Source of the DNA: Dasypus novemcinctus
Lineage: Eukaryota; Chordata; Mammalia; Cingulata; Dasypodidae
Direction: 5' to 3'
Assembly: GCF_030445035.2 (NCBI RefSeq)
Contig: NC_080677.1
Span: 104,777,513 to 104,841,512, forward strand
DNA: 64,000 nt
Position 1 is the first letter of the stretch. Each line of letters begins with the position of its first letter. A model generated the notes under the pieces. The model ran no database searches. It was given only the letters and a program-made list of their open reading frames with translations, and was not told where the DNA came from. A program made the position numbers and the translations under genes. Positions 10,391 to 22,371 of the stretch are shown here, piece by piece.

Positions 10391-11690
10391 AAAGCCATTG
10401 GTAAATAGAGACAGTAATTAAAGCCATAGATGTGATAGAGATTTCCCAGGGAGTCATTTTAGAGTGAAGAGAAATATAATGTCAAGATGTCCCCAGAATT
10501 ACATCATCAATTTAAGTAGTTAAGGAAAATCAAGTAATAAAACTATCTATAACATTTGGTAAATATAGCATGTGTGGGTCAAGGGCACAAAGCAGAAAAA
10601 TAAATTCCTGTTCTGAGAAGGACCCACTTTGGTTCATTAAGTGCCATTAATTTGCAATGAGCTATACATAAAGCAGGAATTCCATAAAAAGTGGAAAAAC
10701 TCTCAAATTTTTTAAAATATAGACTAAGTAGATATCAAATATGAACAGTGTGGAAAATAGCTTCTCAAAAAATAATTCCCATCTGAAATTTCAGTTCTTA
10801 ATGTGGATGTATGATTTGATTGATTTGTATTTTTATAGAAATAATCTATATAATGTGTATGCTATATCCTGTAGATAATGAAACACTTTATAGAGATAGA
10901 GATGTTTTTATTCATATAATGACAGGATAAATTAATACAAAGTCAAGAGTTTTGTACATCACTGATAGGTATAGATAGATGTCATTTGTTAATATATGTG
11001 TACATCCATAAAGAAGTTTACCTAGGACAATATCTATTACAGATAATATCCACAATATCTACTCATTTGAAATGGCCTGCAATAATTTGAAGCAAAGAAA
11101 AACTATATCATTTAGGTGATATAAGCAAAAAGTTATAATGCTATTATTTCTCAGTTCAAAATCGTTTTGAATATCTTAGACAAGCAACACCTGAAAATTA
11201 ATGAAAAAAAATATGGATAGCTATATATTATAATCACAATAGTGAAAAACAGAAATTTATCTGATTACTTGATGAATCACAATGTTTTAAAATGTTTTAA
11301 AAATAACTTGGAAATCAGTGGCTAAGAAAACACCCTTTGCATCAGAGTAATTTTAAAATACACTTACATGCAAGATATTTATAAATACCCATAATGTATT
11401 TTAGGAACTACTCAATATCATAAAAGCAATCACAAAATAGTCTTTAGCTTAATCTTCATCTGCATTTTAATGATTTCAAAATATAGCCACATTATAAGGC
11501 TTGAAGTTACATATTGGTATATTACTAGTTTCATAGCATTATGGCTTTCCATCTTAGTAGCAGTAAATTCTAGTAAACAGAGCCATTAACAATTTTTATA
11601 GGGTCAAATGGAACTACGGCAATAGAAGTATGATGCTAAGTAAAATCTGAAGGCTACTATGTTACACTGTTGTTTATTATGATATTAAAA
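10391..11690. other. Unassigned AT-rich desert
   Basis: 1.3 kb with no open frame above 60 codons, no tandem array and no repeat family recognised by eye. Confidence 0.5.
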
Positions 11691-12225
11691 TCAGGTCTTC
11701 CTTGTGAATTTGCTTATATCAATTGTTTCACATCAGTGAAATCATACAATATTTGTCCCTTTGTGTCTGGCTTATTCTTAGAGTCTGAAACTAGAATACA
11801 GGTTTCCAGGGGCTGGGGTGGAGGTTGAAAATGGGGAGTTAATGTGTAATTAGTATAGAGTTTCTGTTTAGGAGAATGGAAGAGTTTTGGTAATGGACAG
11901 TGGTGCTGGCAGCATGATCCTGTGAATGTGATTAACACCACTTAATTATATATTTGAATGTGGTTAAAAACAGAAATTTTAGGTTGTATATATTTCACTT
12001 GAATTTAAAAAGCATAACATAGGATTGTACAATATAGTGAACCCTAATATAAACTATTGACGATAATTATGATAATATTGGTGCATCACTTGTAACAAAG
12101 GAAACACACCAATGCAAAGTGCTAATAATAGGGATAACCTTAGGGGAGAAAGGGAAAAATATATGGGAATGTTTTTCCACATGATTTTTTTGTAAACCTA
12201 CAACTTCTCTAATTTAAAAAATCAG
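11691..12225 (+). repeat. Ancient LINE-1M 3' UTR fragments, opposite orientations
   Basis: From 11691 to about 11780 the text resembles a LINE-1M 3' UTR on the minus strand (GAAATCATACAATATTTGTCC). From about 11785 it is the plus-strand 3' end (AGGGGCTGGGGTGGAGG, TGGACAGTGGTGCTGGC, TGTGAATGTGATTAACACCA). It ends near AACCTACAACTTCTCTAATT at 12200-12220, wording also found at 61640-61660. Confidence 0.55.
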
Positions 12226-12949
12226 TTCTTCTGAAGGATGTTTGGGTGTTTTTCATGACCTTCTCTCCCTTTGAGAGTTTGAGATTTTATGTGGCAATTT
12301 GGAAAAAAAATCATTACCGAGGCTTTCATAGTTAAAAGTTTTCATTAAACAATGAGTTTTAGAAATGAATTCAACACTCTAAAAAATAAAACTGGGGGTG
12401 ATTAAAAATATTTATAGCAATATTTAGAAGTATTTAAGTTTTAATATTTGAAAAAATATTAAAAATGCATAACCCATGGAACATCTCCAATTAATAAAAT
12501 TCAACAAAACAGATTCCTCGTCCTCCAAGAATATGTTAATGATTAATTTTATCTTTATAAATGCAATGCCAATACATTACAATGTAAAAAAAAACACATT
12601 TTTGAAATTCTGAAAATTGTTTTTTACTCACCCACACTCTAAGTCCCAAAAGGTCTATTAAAATCAGTTTTATTATATGCATGTAATTTCAGTCTATAAG
12701 CATAAAAGATGATGTCCTGACAATCTGTGTAAGTTTAAATTTTATATTATGACTCTTGCTTTGAGCACAAAAAAGGACTTACTTCCTGGAATAATAGAGT
12801 TTATAATTATATTCTAAATTTCTTACAATGTTAATTAGGTTTATAGCATAATTTTGAAAAGCATTAGTGTTAAAAACTACGTTTTGAAATATAGTGAACA
12901 AAATTTATTTGACCCTACCTCTTTTCCAGTTTTCAAAATAACTATAAAT
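12226..12949. other. Unassigned AT-rich sequence
   Basis: No recognisable element or open frame. Confidence 0.5.
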
Positions 12950-13395
12950 CCATAGCATTTCAGGGCTGAAAGAGACTTTGGAGATGATTTACTGCCATTT
13001 TACTGGTGTTGTACCACAACTGATAGGGAGATTGTTTTAGGTTTGTCATGGGCAAACATTTATGTAAACTAAATGTGTTTATTTTAATGAAAATTAGAAA
13101 AGGGCATGTCAAATATTGCACATTATTCCATGGGATAAGGGTAAAATAAGAATGTAATTTTACAGAGTGATTTGTTTAAAATAATATTAAATAATTAATA
13201 GCAAAAGTGGTGCATGGATCTGATAAAAATGTTGATGTTGGGGAAACATGGGTACAGACTATTCCCTCTGCATTATTATAGAATAAACTGAGGTCCAGAA
13301 AGATTAGGTGATTCACACAATTGACAATTAAGCAGGAGATTTCAGAATACTTGCCTTCTGGTCCAGATACCTTCTACTATGTAAGACGAAATCCC
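12950..13395. repeat. Probable ancient interspersed repeat remnant, split
   Basis: 12955-13010 (AGGGCTGAAAGAGACTTTGGAGATGA) and 13270-13375 (AACTGAGGTCCAGAAAGATTA, then AGATACCTTCTACTA) resemble the two halves of a common ancient mammalian repeat, with about 200 bases of unrelated sequence between. I cannot name the family with certainty. Confidence 0.35.
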
Positions 13396-14368
13396 TCTCT
13401 TCTACTATAACCTGTGCAACTGCAGTCATTCCAGATAGAACTGAGTGCTAAAATAATATGAGTGTACTCATATAATTAACTTCTTCGGCACTATTGAAGC
13501 AATTTGATTGTCTTCAGTCACCTTTCTGGTTTTAGTTATAGGAGAAGTGTTCATTTTCTACTAAATTTTGTCAAAAGTATTTTCTGGTATTAATTTTCTT
13601 ACTAAATTAAAAGTATAAATAAGGTAACATTTGTTTTCATTCTTAAAATCTTCCTTTCTTTCCCTATTTTGTTCTGATAACTGTGTATGCTACCTCAGAC
13701 ATCAGCATTTCAAGAATGGTCAACCTGAATGTAGTTTACATGTGCTTATTTTAAATATATCACTTGAGCATAATGATTTTGATTGTGCTTACACTATAGA
13801 TGTGCATTCTCACCAACACAAATACAAGACTAAAAATCCAATAGGTGGTTGACAGCATTTTTCCTCCATTTTCTGTGAAACGTTTCCCCATGGAATTTTG
13901 AGAATTTCTTTATAAGATAGTTTTCAAGGTAATTTGCTATTTGAATTCTATTCCTGAGTATTTAAAATGAGTTGTGCTTTCATTATAGTGTCTCTAAGGA
14001 CACACTTGCCTTTTTACATAACAATAAATTTTGATAATTCTTCCCCATATATTAGAACTCAGTAGATTTTACAATGTAAATAAAATATTCTCTTTTCTAA
14101 AGTCCATACAAGTAGAAACTTTTTTATGGGGACTCTTTCACGTGCCTAGCTATGAATTGTATTGATAGATCTTTTGTCCATCATTGGCCAGCAAAAATAT
14201 TCTTATTTGAATAAGTCATATTTATATGTATCAAGTGCATAATGAAAATTTACTGCCAATTTGACAATTACCCAAATACTCAAAATCCAATTATTTACAT
14301 TGTTTATTATGGAAAACCTATTATTTTTCCTTTCCTTCATTACTGTGACCATTTTATGTAGGAGGCTT
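13396..14368. other. Unassigned AT-rich sequence
   Basis: Short frames of 70-80 codons on both strands near 13631-13852 and 14203-14473 have no recognisable domain or coding character. Confidence 0.45.
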
Positions 14369-14670
14369 CCATACCAACCAGGAAGAAGCAGCAGAGAGAT
14401 AAAATTAAAACTTCTTATTATTATTTGTAAATTGATAATTAACATGGTATTTTTAAAAATAAATCACCTGTAGGATTTCATATATGTCCTTTATCTTTTT
14501 GAGAAAGTTTCCATATAGTCCATACCAACCAGAAAGATGCAGCAGAGAGAGAAAATTAAAACCTCTTCATATTATTTGTATACTCATTAATTAACAAAGT
14601 ATTTTTTAAAAATCATCTGTAGATATTTCATATATGTCCTTTATCTTTTTGAGAAAGTTTCCATATAGTC
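14369..14670. repeat. 151-base tandem duplication
   Basis: Unit 1 (14369-14519) and unit 2 (14520-14670) both begin CCATACCAACCAG and both end GAGAAAGTTTCCATATAGTC. They share the GCAGCAGAGAGA and TTTCATATATGTCCTTTATC blocks and differ by scattered substitutions and small indels. The right end of each unit resembles minus-strand LINE-1 ORF2 sequence and continues into the LINE-1 relic at 14671. Confidence 0.85.
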
Positions 14671-17310
14671 TTAGTTTTCTAAGTGTTTTTAATCAAGAAG
14701 TGGTGCTGGATTTTGTCAAATTCCTTTCCTGCATCAATTGAGGAAATCACTGCATTTTTTTTGCTTCATTCTGTTAATTGATTTTATGTTGAACCACTCT
14801 GGCCTAGCTAGGATAAATCCCAACTGATCATGGTGTATAATTCTTTTGATATGCTGTTGGATTCAGTTTGTTAGTATTTTGTTGAAGACTTTTGTACCTA
14901 TATACTTTTTCCATTTTAACAAATTTACTGAAGTATATCATTCAAACATTAATACACATAAACAATAAGCATATGGTAAAAGTTGCAAATTTATAAAACA
15001 AACATGGATAACATCATACAGGGTTCCCATACATCACCCCATCACTAATACCTTGCATTGTTGTGAAACATATGTTACAAATTATGAAAGAGCATCATCA
15101 AAACATTACTAATAACTATAGTCATATCTTATATTTGGTGTATTTTCCCCCAACCCACTCTATTGTTTCTTTTTGTTCATAAACCTACAATTCATCTAAC
15201 ATGTACAGTCAATGACATTTGGCATAATCACAGAGTTGTGCATTCATTACTTCATTCAATATTAGAACATTTTCATTAGTCAAAAAAAAAGAAAAGAAAA
15301 AAGCAACAAAAAACAAACCAATATCATATCCACATGTTAGTACTACTAATTACAAATCATACTATGTAGGATTCTATTCATTTCCAAACATTTCCAAACA
15401 GCTTTTTATGGGTACATATGAGTATATCCTTAATCTCATTCTGACATTCTCAAATTGTAATCATTTTACCAATACTTTATTTTTATTTGTCTTTATTTTT
15501 ATTATGCCTTTCAGAATTTTTCAATATATTATTCTATTTCTAAAAAATTTCATGATTAAATTTCTGCTTTAATTTTTTCATGTTTATGCTAACATATATA
15601 TACAACAAAAAATTTCCTATTTTCTCCACTTTCAAGTATACAATACAATGGTGTTAATTGCATTTGCAATCTGGTGCTAGTATCACTACCGCCCATTACC
15701 AAAACTTACCTATCACTCTAAACAAAAATTCTGTATCTGTTAAGCATTAACTGCCCTCTTCCCTCACCCCATCCTTAATTATTTTTAAACCAAATGATTT
15801 CAGCTCTTCTTTCATTCTACAGTGGTCGGATGCTTAAGAGTTTCAAAATACCTATTTTTAAATGGTTTTATCATTATAAGTAATATCTATAATAAGACAG
15901 CATATGTTCTGATAACAATATTAGCTACTAAGGACTGTACACATTCATGAAAAAATTTAGTAACCAGGATAACTAAACGTTTTCTATCACCAAGAAATAC
16001 GTGGCCAGTAGAGAGTTCTAATTCTCTTCAATGTTAATTTATTTCAGGGAGTGTTTGAATTTCCCTTCCATCTAGTTTTGTTTTGTTTTTTAAGCTTAAA
16101 AGTGCATTTTTTTACAACCATGGATTTGTTAAAAGTCATAGTTTATGGACCCAACATATGATCTATCTTGGAAAAAGATCCATGAGCATTTGAAAAGAAA
16201 GTATATCCTGCTGTTTTGGGCTGCAATGCTCTATAGATGTCTGTTAGGTCTAGTTCATTTATCGTGTTATTCAAGCTCTCTGTTTCTTCATTTATCCTCT
16301 GTCCAGATGATCGACCCACTACTAAGAGTGGTGTAATGAACTTTCCAACTATTATTGTAGAGACATCTATTTCTCTCTTCAGTTTTGCCAGTGTGTGCCT
16401 CACTTATCTTGGGGCATCAGGTTAGATGAATAAATATTTAGTATAGTCATTTCTTCTTAGTGAATTGCCACTTTTATTAATATATAATGACTTTCTTCAT
16501 CCATTATAACAGTTTCACATTTCAAGTCTATTTTGTCCGATATTAGTATTACAACTCCTGCTCTTTTTTGGTTCCTATTGGCATGGAATACCTTTTTCCA
16601 ACTTTTCACTTTAACCTGGTTGTGTCCTTACATCTGACGTGGGTCTCTTATAGGCAACATATAGATGGCTCATATTTTCTAATCCATTCTGTCAGTCTAT
16701 GTCTTTTCATTGAGGGGTTCAATCAATTAACATTCAATGCTATTACTGTAAAGGCATTAATTATTTCATCCATTTTTACTTTTGGCTCTCTGTTGCCGTA
16801 TCATTCTACTGTCTGTCTACTTATCGTTTGGTTTACCCTTCCTAATTAATCTTCATTTCTAAACTCTTCTCCGAATCTCCCACCCTTGTTTTTTTTCCTT
16901 TTAGACTGCAGTGCTCTCTATAGTACCTCTTGTAAATGTGGTCTTTGGTAACATATTCTCTCAGTTTTCGTTTGTCTGTGAAGACTCTGAACACACTCTC
17001 ATTTTTGAAAGTCAGTGTTGCTGGATACAGAATTCTAGGTTGGCATTTTTTATCTTTCAGTAACTTAAATACATCATACCACTATCTTCTCACCTCCTTG
17101 ATTTCAGATGAGAGGTCAGCACTTAATCTTATTGAGTTTCCTTGTATGTGATGCTTTGCTTTTCTCTTGCTGCTCTCAGAATCCTCTCTTTATCTCTGAT
17201 ATTTACCATTCTGAATAGTAGGTGTCTCAGGGGAGGTCTATTTGGATTTATTCTCTTTAGGGTGTGTTGTCCGTCTTGGATATTGATATTTATGTCCTTC
17301 ATAAAGGTTG
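14671..17310 (-). mobile_element. Minus-strand LINE-1 relics (ORF2, 3' UTR, ORF1 pieces)
   Basis: 14671-14910 reads as reverse-complement LINE-1 ORF2 (reverse transcriptase region, AACCACTCTGGCCTAGCTAGG). 14930-15770 is reverse-complement 3' UTR beginning with a T-rich tract. 16110-16800 is reverse-complement ORF2 endonuclease region, where the minus-strand frame at 16143-16403 (86 codons) keeps the IYRALQPKTAGYTFF and FSKIDHMLG segments. 16930-17310 corresponds to the end of ORF1. Most of ORF2 is missing between the pieces, so this is either one internally deleted element or two fragments. In the endonuclease the conserved GDFN motif reads GKFI, losing catalytic residues, so it is dead. Confidence 0.65.
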
Positions 17311-17690
17311 GGAATAGAATACTACTCAGCAATAAAAAGGAAGGAACGAAGGTTGTATGCAGCATCATGGGTGAATCTCTCAAATGCATCATGCTAGTGA
17401 AAGAAGCCAGCGTCAAAAAGACTGCATACTAAATGTTTCATTTATATGACATTGTCAAAAAGACACTCTGGGAGAGAAAACAGATCAGGGTTTCCCATGG
17501 CTAGGTGGGAAGCAATGTTGTTGACGCATAGGCTGGGGGAAATGTGGGGCATGATGAAACTGTCTTCATCTTGATTCTATTGTATCACTGGGCTGCTTGT
17601 GTTTTTAAAAAATCACAGAATTGTATGCTAAAACAGGTGAACTTCACTGAATATAAGTTGTACCTGAATAAAAATATGGGGAAAAAATTC
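17311..17690 (+). mobile_element. Plus-strand LINE-1 ORF2 3' end and 3' UTR
   Basis: It opens with AATACTACTCAGCAATAAAAA, the well-known near-C-terminal LINE-1 ORF2 wording. CCCATGGCTAGGTGGGAAG and AACTTCACTGAATATAAGTTG then mark an ancient LINE-1M 3' UTR. It abuts the minus-strand ORF1 relic head to head at about 17310. Confidence 0.7.
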
Positions 17691-17699
17691 CTTGTAAAT

Positions 17700-17960
17700 G
17701 TCTTGGAAGTGGTGTGGTGGAATGAGTGCACTACTTGAAGTAAGAAGTTCTGGCTTCAATATTCCATCCTTTGAGAGTAGTATGACTTCACCAAGTTACT
17801 CAGCAAGTTACTTCAACTACTTGGATCTCATTTTACTCATATATATAAGAATAAGCTTTACTAATTTTAATACATGTGTCTACTTTGGGGATGAATGTGA
17901 TATAACAGATGTGAGAATGTCTATCATTCTGCCTAAAATGAAGCAGGCACCTTAAAATGA
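17700..17960 (+). repeat. MIR SINE relic
   Basis: Diverged MIR: tRNA-like head (TGGTGTGGTGGAATGAGTGCAC), core (GACTTCACCAAGTTACTCAGCA, GTTACTTCAACTACTTGGAT, CATTTTACTCAT), then AATGAAGCAGGCACCTTAAAA. Confidence 0.65.
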
Positions 17961-18135
17961 ATCAGTACCTAAAATAGGATTAGGGTGATGCAGTTTTGCC
18001 CTTGTCTGGTGGATTAAGTACATTAACTTCAGAGTGTGAACAAAAATGTTGGTCTCATAATACATGACAGCTAATAAATAACTTTTGGTCAATCATCTAC
18101 ATTTTACTTGAACTCTAAGTATAAGAAATAATGGA

Positions 18136-18542
18136 GGGAAGCGGACTTGGCTCAACAGACAGAGCATCTGCCTACCACATGGGACGTCCGTGGTTCAAAC
18201 CCCGGGCCTCCTTGACCCGTGTGGAGCTGGCCCATGCGCAGTGCTGATGCGTGCAAGCAGTGCTGTGCTATGCAGGGGTTTCCCCCATGTAGGGGAGCCC
18301 CACATGCAAGGAGTGCACCCTGTAAGCAGAGCCACCCAGCGCAAAAGAAAGTCCAGCCTGCCCAGGAGTGGTGCGGCAGCAAGATGACGCAACAAAAAGA
18401 GACACAGATTCCCGGGGCCTTTGACAAGAATAGAAAAAGACAGAAGAATGAACACAGAGAGCAGACAACTGAGGGGGGGGGGCGGGCAAGGGAGGAGAAG
18501 GGGAGAGAAATAAATAAAAATAAATCCTTAAAAAAAAAAAAA
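18136..18542 (+). mobile_element. DAS-type SINE 1
   Basis: A tRNA-derived, non-autonomous retroposon moved by LINE-1 machinery. The head has a Pol III A box (TGGCTCAACAGACAGAGCA) and B box (GGTTCAAACCCC), then the family body (GACCCGTGTGGAGCTGGCCC; GCCTGCCCAGGAGTGG; TGACGCAACAAAAAGAGACA) and an A-rich tail. The internal segment before GCAGCAAGATGACGC is about 20 bases shorter than in other copies. A G10 run lies at about 18473-18482. Flanks 18124-18137 and 18543-18556 match at about 12 of 14 positions, a plausible diverged target duplication. The open frames of up to 141 codons across it recur in every SINE copy and are not genes. Confidence 0.88.
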
Positions 18543-18556
18543 AGAAAGAATGAAGG

Positions 18557-19139
18557 AATTGAGGAGTGGCAGAACATTTTAGTCTTGGACTAAAACTGAC
18601 TTACAAGATTTGAATTTTTATTGCAGAAAGAAGTTTCACTCTTTGTTGCCACAGATTCTGATGCATAATGTTTTGGAACACTTATCATCCTAAACTATAA
18701 TTATGCAGTTCAGAAAGAAATGCCCAGTGTTGTTACCAGCCACATGGGAATTTCCACAATCTGATAATTGATTTGTCATTAAAGAAAAGAGACATTAATT
18801 TAACACTTTGTGCTAAATAGAAGCCTTTACATATTTACATCAATACCTACATTTTTAAAGATGTTGATCCCGTCCTATATTGGAGAAATATAATGAAAAA
18901 CAAAATCTTCTCCGAACCTGAAAACCTCTCTGTAAAGGTAGAAGAGTAAGAAAAACAATGTTATTATTAAAAGAACTCTCACCCTTATTTATAGCCAAGA
19001 AGATACCATTCCATTATGTACATGTCCTCAGTTTGAAAGATGACTAGTCTTCAAGTAAGAACACTTGACAGATCTATTTGTCAAATATAGGTCATCTTAA
19101 ATTCACCTGGTAGTTAGGATGAACTTCATGTTTGTTTTG
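18557..19139. other. Unassigned sequence
   Basis: No recognisable element or open frame. Confidence 0.5.
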
Positions 19140-21160
19140 AACTGAAAGCTTTCCCCAAAGACAGGAGGGAAAGGCTGGGTTGTTCGCTCTTATTACCTCT
19201 TCAACATTGTATTAAAGGTCCTAGCCCTGACCATATTACAAGAAAAAGGAATAAAAGCATTGTTATTGGAAAGGGATCTGTCAAACAGTCTTAATTTACA
19301 AATGACATCATCTATGTAGAAAATCTTAGTAACTTTCAAACTGTTACTCAATGAAAATATTAATTTAGCAAATTCACATGATACATATTTGATGTATAAA
19401 AATCTATTTTATTTCTATATTCTGGAAACAAAAAATTGTAAATTGAAAGTTAAAAAGCAGTACCATTTAAATAGCATTAAAATGGAAAATTTACATAAAA
19501 TTTAATAAAATTAGTGCAAAATTTTAAAATGAAATGTACAAAGTATTTCTGAGAAAAATTATAAATAATTGGAGAGAAATATCAAACATGGACAAGGACT
19601 CAATATTTTAAAAATTATAGTTCTTGCCAAAAGGAACTAAAGATTTCAAAAGTTACCAATTAAAATCACTTTTTTACAGAAAATCGCAAAATAGTTAAAA
19701 TGTTTATATGTGAATGCAAAGGACCGAAAGTAGAACAAATCATTTTGAAAAACAACAAAGTTGGAGGATTTACACTACATTCTTTCAAGACTTACTTTCA
19801 AGCAATAGTATTTCAGATAATGTTGTTTAATGTAAAGATAGACATAGAGATCAATGGAACAGAAAAGAGTTCAGAAATAGATGCACATATATGTGACAAA
19901 TGAATTTTCAAATAAGATGTTAAAGCTATTCAATTAGTAAATAGTAGCTTTTCAAAAATAATGCTGGAACAAATGGTTATGCTTACGCAAGGAAATAACA
20001 CAAAAAAGAAAGAGAATCAACTCTTACCACACATCATACTAAAAATAGAATGATCAAGCACATAAATTTAATAGAGAAAACAATTTATTTTCCAGAAGGA
20101 AACAATCTGGAATATCTCAATGGTTTAGGGTGGGAAAAGATTTCTTAAATAGGATATAAAAGACACCAACTATAAAAGAAAAACTAATTTGGATGTCATC
20201 AAAAAATTTTTAATGTGCTTCTAGAAAGACACTATTAAGAAAAATAGCAACCAAGAGACTGGGAGAAAAAAATTGCAAAATATATATCCAGTAAAGGACT
20301 TTTATCCAAAATGTAAAAATAATTCTTATGACTCAATAATAAAATGCAAGCAATTCAGTTAAAATATTTGTTTAAAGAGATCTTTCACCAAAGGATATAT
20401 AGAAATGGGAGAGATGCACAGGAGAAGATGCGCAACATCATCAGTCATCAGAAGAATGCAAAATTCAAAATAATGAAATACCTCAATGCACAGGATGAAG
20501 AATGGCTGAAATTTAAAAAACTGATAATACCAAATTTGGAGAGGAAGTCATGTAGCTAAAGTATTCATACAGGACCGGTGAGAATGCAAAATAGTGAAGC
20601 CATTTTGGAAAACATTTTGGAAGTTTCTTATAATATTAAAGATTCCTTCTCCATATGTCCCAGAAATTCCACTCCTAGGTTTTTACTCAAAAGGAACATA
20701 TATTTTCACACAAAGGCTTATACACAAATGCTTGTAATGACTTTATTCATAATATCCCCAAACTGAAAGAACCCAAATATATAACTGAAAAATCCATACA
20801 ACATAGCACTATTAATCAACAAAAAAAGATAAAGTAAAACTATTTATGCATGAAACAATATGAATGGTTCTCCAAAGCATGATGCTAGTGAAAGGAGCCA
20901 GGCATAAAGGCTAAAAATGATATGATGTCATTTATCTAAAATTCTAGATAAGGCAAAACTATATAGAAAGCAGATCAGTGCTTGCCAGGGTGGATAGCAG
21001 AAGGAAATATGACGGCAAATTACTGAGGGAACTTCTAAGTGTGATGAAAATATCATGATTTGATGAGGGCTACACAATTATAAACTGATTTTGAAAATCC
21101 TAAATATACCTAAAAGTGTTGAATTTTATTTTTTTTATTATACATCGTAAAATTTACCAA
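19140..21160 (+). mobile_element. Ancient LINE-1M relic, ORF2 reverse transcriptase to 3' UTR
   Basis: 19150-19330 corresponds to the reverse transcriptase region (ACCTCTTCAACATTGTATTAAA, GGTCCTAGCC). 20060-20340 and 20390-20860 carry the C-terminal ORF2 wording (AGAAGGAAACAATCTGGAAT, GAAATTCCACTCCTAGG, TATACACAAATGCTTG). 20870-21140 is 3' UTR (GCATGATGCTAGTGAAAGGAGCC). Stops and frameshifts break every frame to under 75 codons. It is 5' truncated and old. Confidence 0.7.
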
Positions 21161-21880
21161 AACAAAACAAAATCATTGAGGACACATGTATCTTTTGTTT
21201 TAATGAATTCTATCTATTAATACTTAGTACATTAAAAATCAGTACTGTGAAAAAATTAAAATATATATTTATCAATGTTAAAATGATAATACGTCCATTA
21301 CATTTTAACATAAAAATATATTTTGAAGAATGTATTTTCAAAACAAAATCAATTCAGTATGAAGAGCGACATTATTGCATTATTCTGCATTCTTGCAAAT
21401 TTCTTTAATGTTTAGCTTCATACAAGACAGCCGGATTTTCAAATATAATTCTGCACATAATTTGTTATTAAATATTTATGAAGAAAATTTAGCTTCACAC
21501 ACATATGTTGTTTGAACTGGGAGAATTATTTTAATAACCTCTTCAAATGGTAGTTTCTTATATGTTGGTTCCAATGTGGAATGTTAAAACCTATCAATGA
21601 ACTTTTCCTACTATTGTATTTGAATGAATCTATTTCCTACGCATGCAAACCTTAGCAAAGATATGGAATAATAAGATCCATTAACCAATGCTGATGAAAG
21701 GATAAAGTGATGCAGATGATATCAAGACACTTTGATAAAAAGTGAATATGTAGATAGCCCAAAGAAATATCCACACCTGTGCACCAATAGACATGTATAA
21801 AAAATGATCATAGCAGCATTGCTTGTACTATGAATAAACTTGATACTTCCCAAAATTCATATAAAAAAATAATATATAGG
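21161..21880. other. Unassigned AT-rich sequence
   Basis: No recognisable element. The SINE at 21881 is inserted at its A/T-rich right end. Confidence 0.5.
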
Positions 21881-22280
21881 GGAAGCAGACTTGGCCCAGT
21901 GGTTAGGGTGTCCGTCTATCACATGGGAGGTCTGCGGTTCAAACCCGGGCCTCCTTGACCCATGTGCAGCCGGCCCACGCGCAAAGAGTGCCCTGCCACG
22001 CAGGGGTGTCCCCCGCATAGGGGAGTCCCACACACAAGAAGTGCGCCCCATAAGGAGAGCCACCCAGCGTGAAAGAAAGTTCAGCCTGCCCAGGAATGGC
22101 ACCACACACACGGAAAGCTGACACAGCAAGATGACGCAACAAAAAGAAACACAGATTCCCGTGCCGCTGACGACAACAGAAGCAGACAAAGAAGAACACG
22201 CAGCAAATAGACACAGAGAACAGACAACTGGGGCAAGGGGAGGGGAGAGAAATAAATAAATAAATCTTTTTAAAAAAACA
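21881..22280 (+). mobile_element. DAS-type SINE 2
   Basis: Full structure: A box (TGGCCCAGTGGTTAGGGTG), B box (GGTTCAAACCC), body (GCCTGCCCAGGAATGGC, ACGGAAAGCTGACACAGCAA, CTGACGACAACAGAAGCAGA) and an AAATA-rich tail. Short AATATATA/ACATATA stretches flank it, but their A/T richness makes a target duplication unprovable. A second short SINE follows 4 bases later. Confidence 0.88.
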
Positions 22281-22284
22281 TATA

Positions 22285-22371
22285 GGGGAGAAGATGTAGC
22301 TCAGTGGTTGAGTGCCTGCCTCCCACCTACGAAGTCCTGGGTTCTATCCTCAGTACTTCCTGAAAAAAAAA
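22285..22371 (+). mobile_element. Short tRNA-derived SINE (about 80 bases)
   Basis: GGGGAGAAGATGTAGCTCAG, GTGGTTGAGTGCC and GGGTTCTATCCTC give A and B boxes in the right spacing, followed by A9. It lacks the long body of the DAS-type copies. It resembles a simple tRNA-Ala-like retroposon (the minimal DAS subtype, or similar to rodent ID elements in form). The identity of the parent tRNA is an inference. Confidence 0.7.

Noticed and set aside
18190..18260. tRNA genes at the SINE heads
   Set aside because: The A and B boxes are there but the acceptor stem and cloverleaf do not close. These are SINE promoters.
18152..18593. Long frames (up to 141-181 codons) at 18.2, 22.0, 36.0, 50.3, 56.8 and 61.1 kb
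   Set aside because: Each lies on a DAS-type SINE. The same shadow peptides recur because the SINE body lacks stops in some frames. They are not genes.
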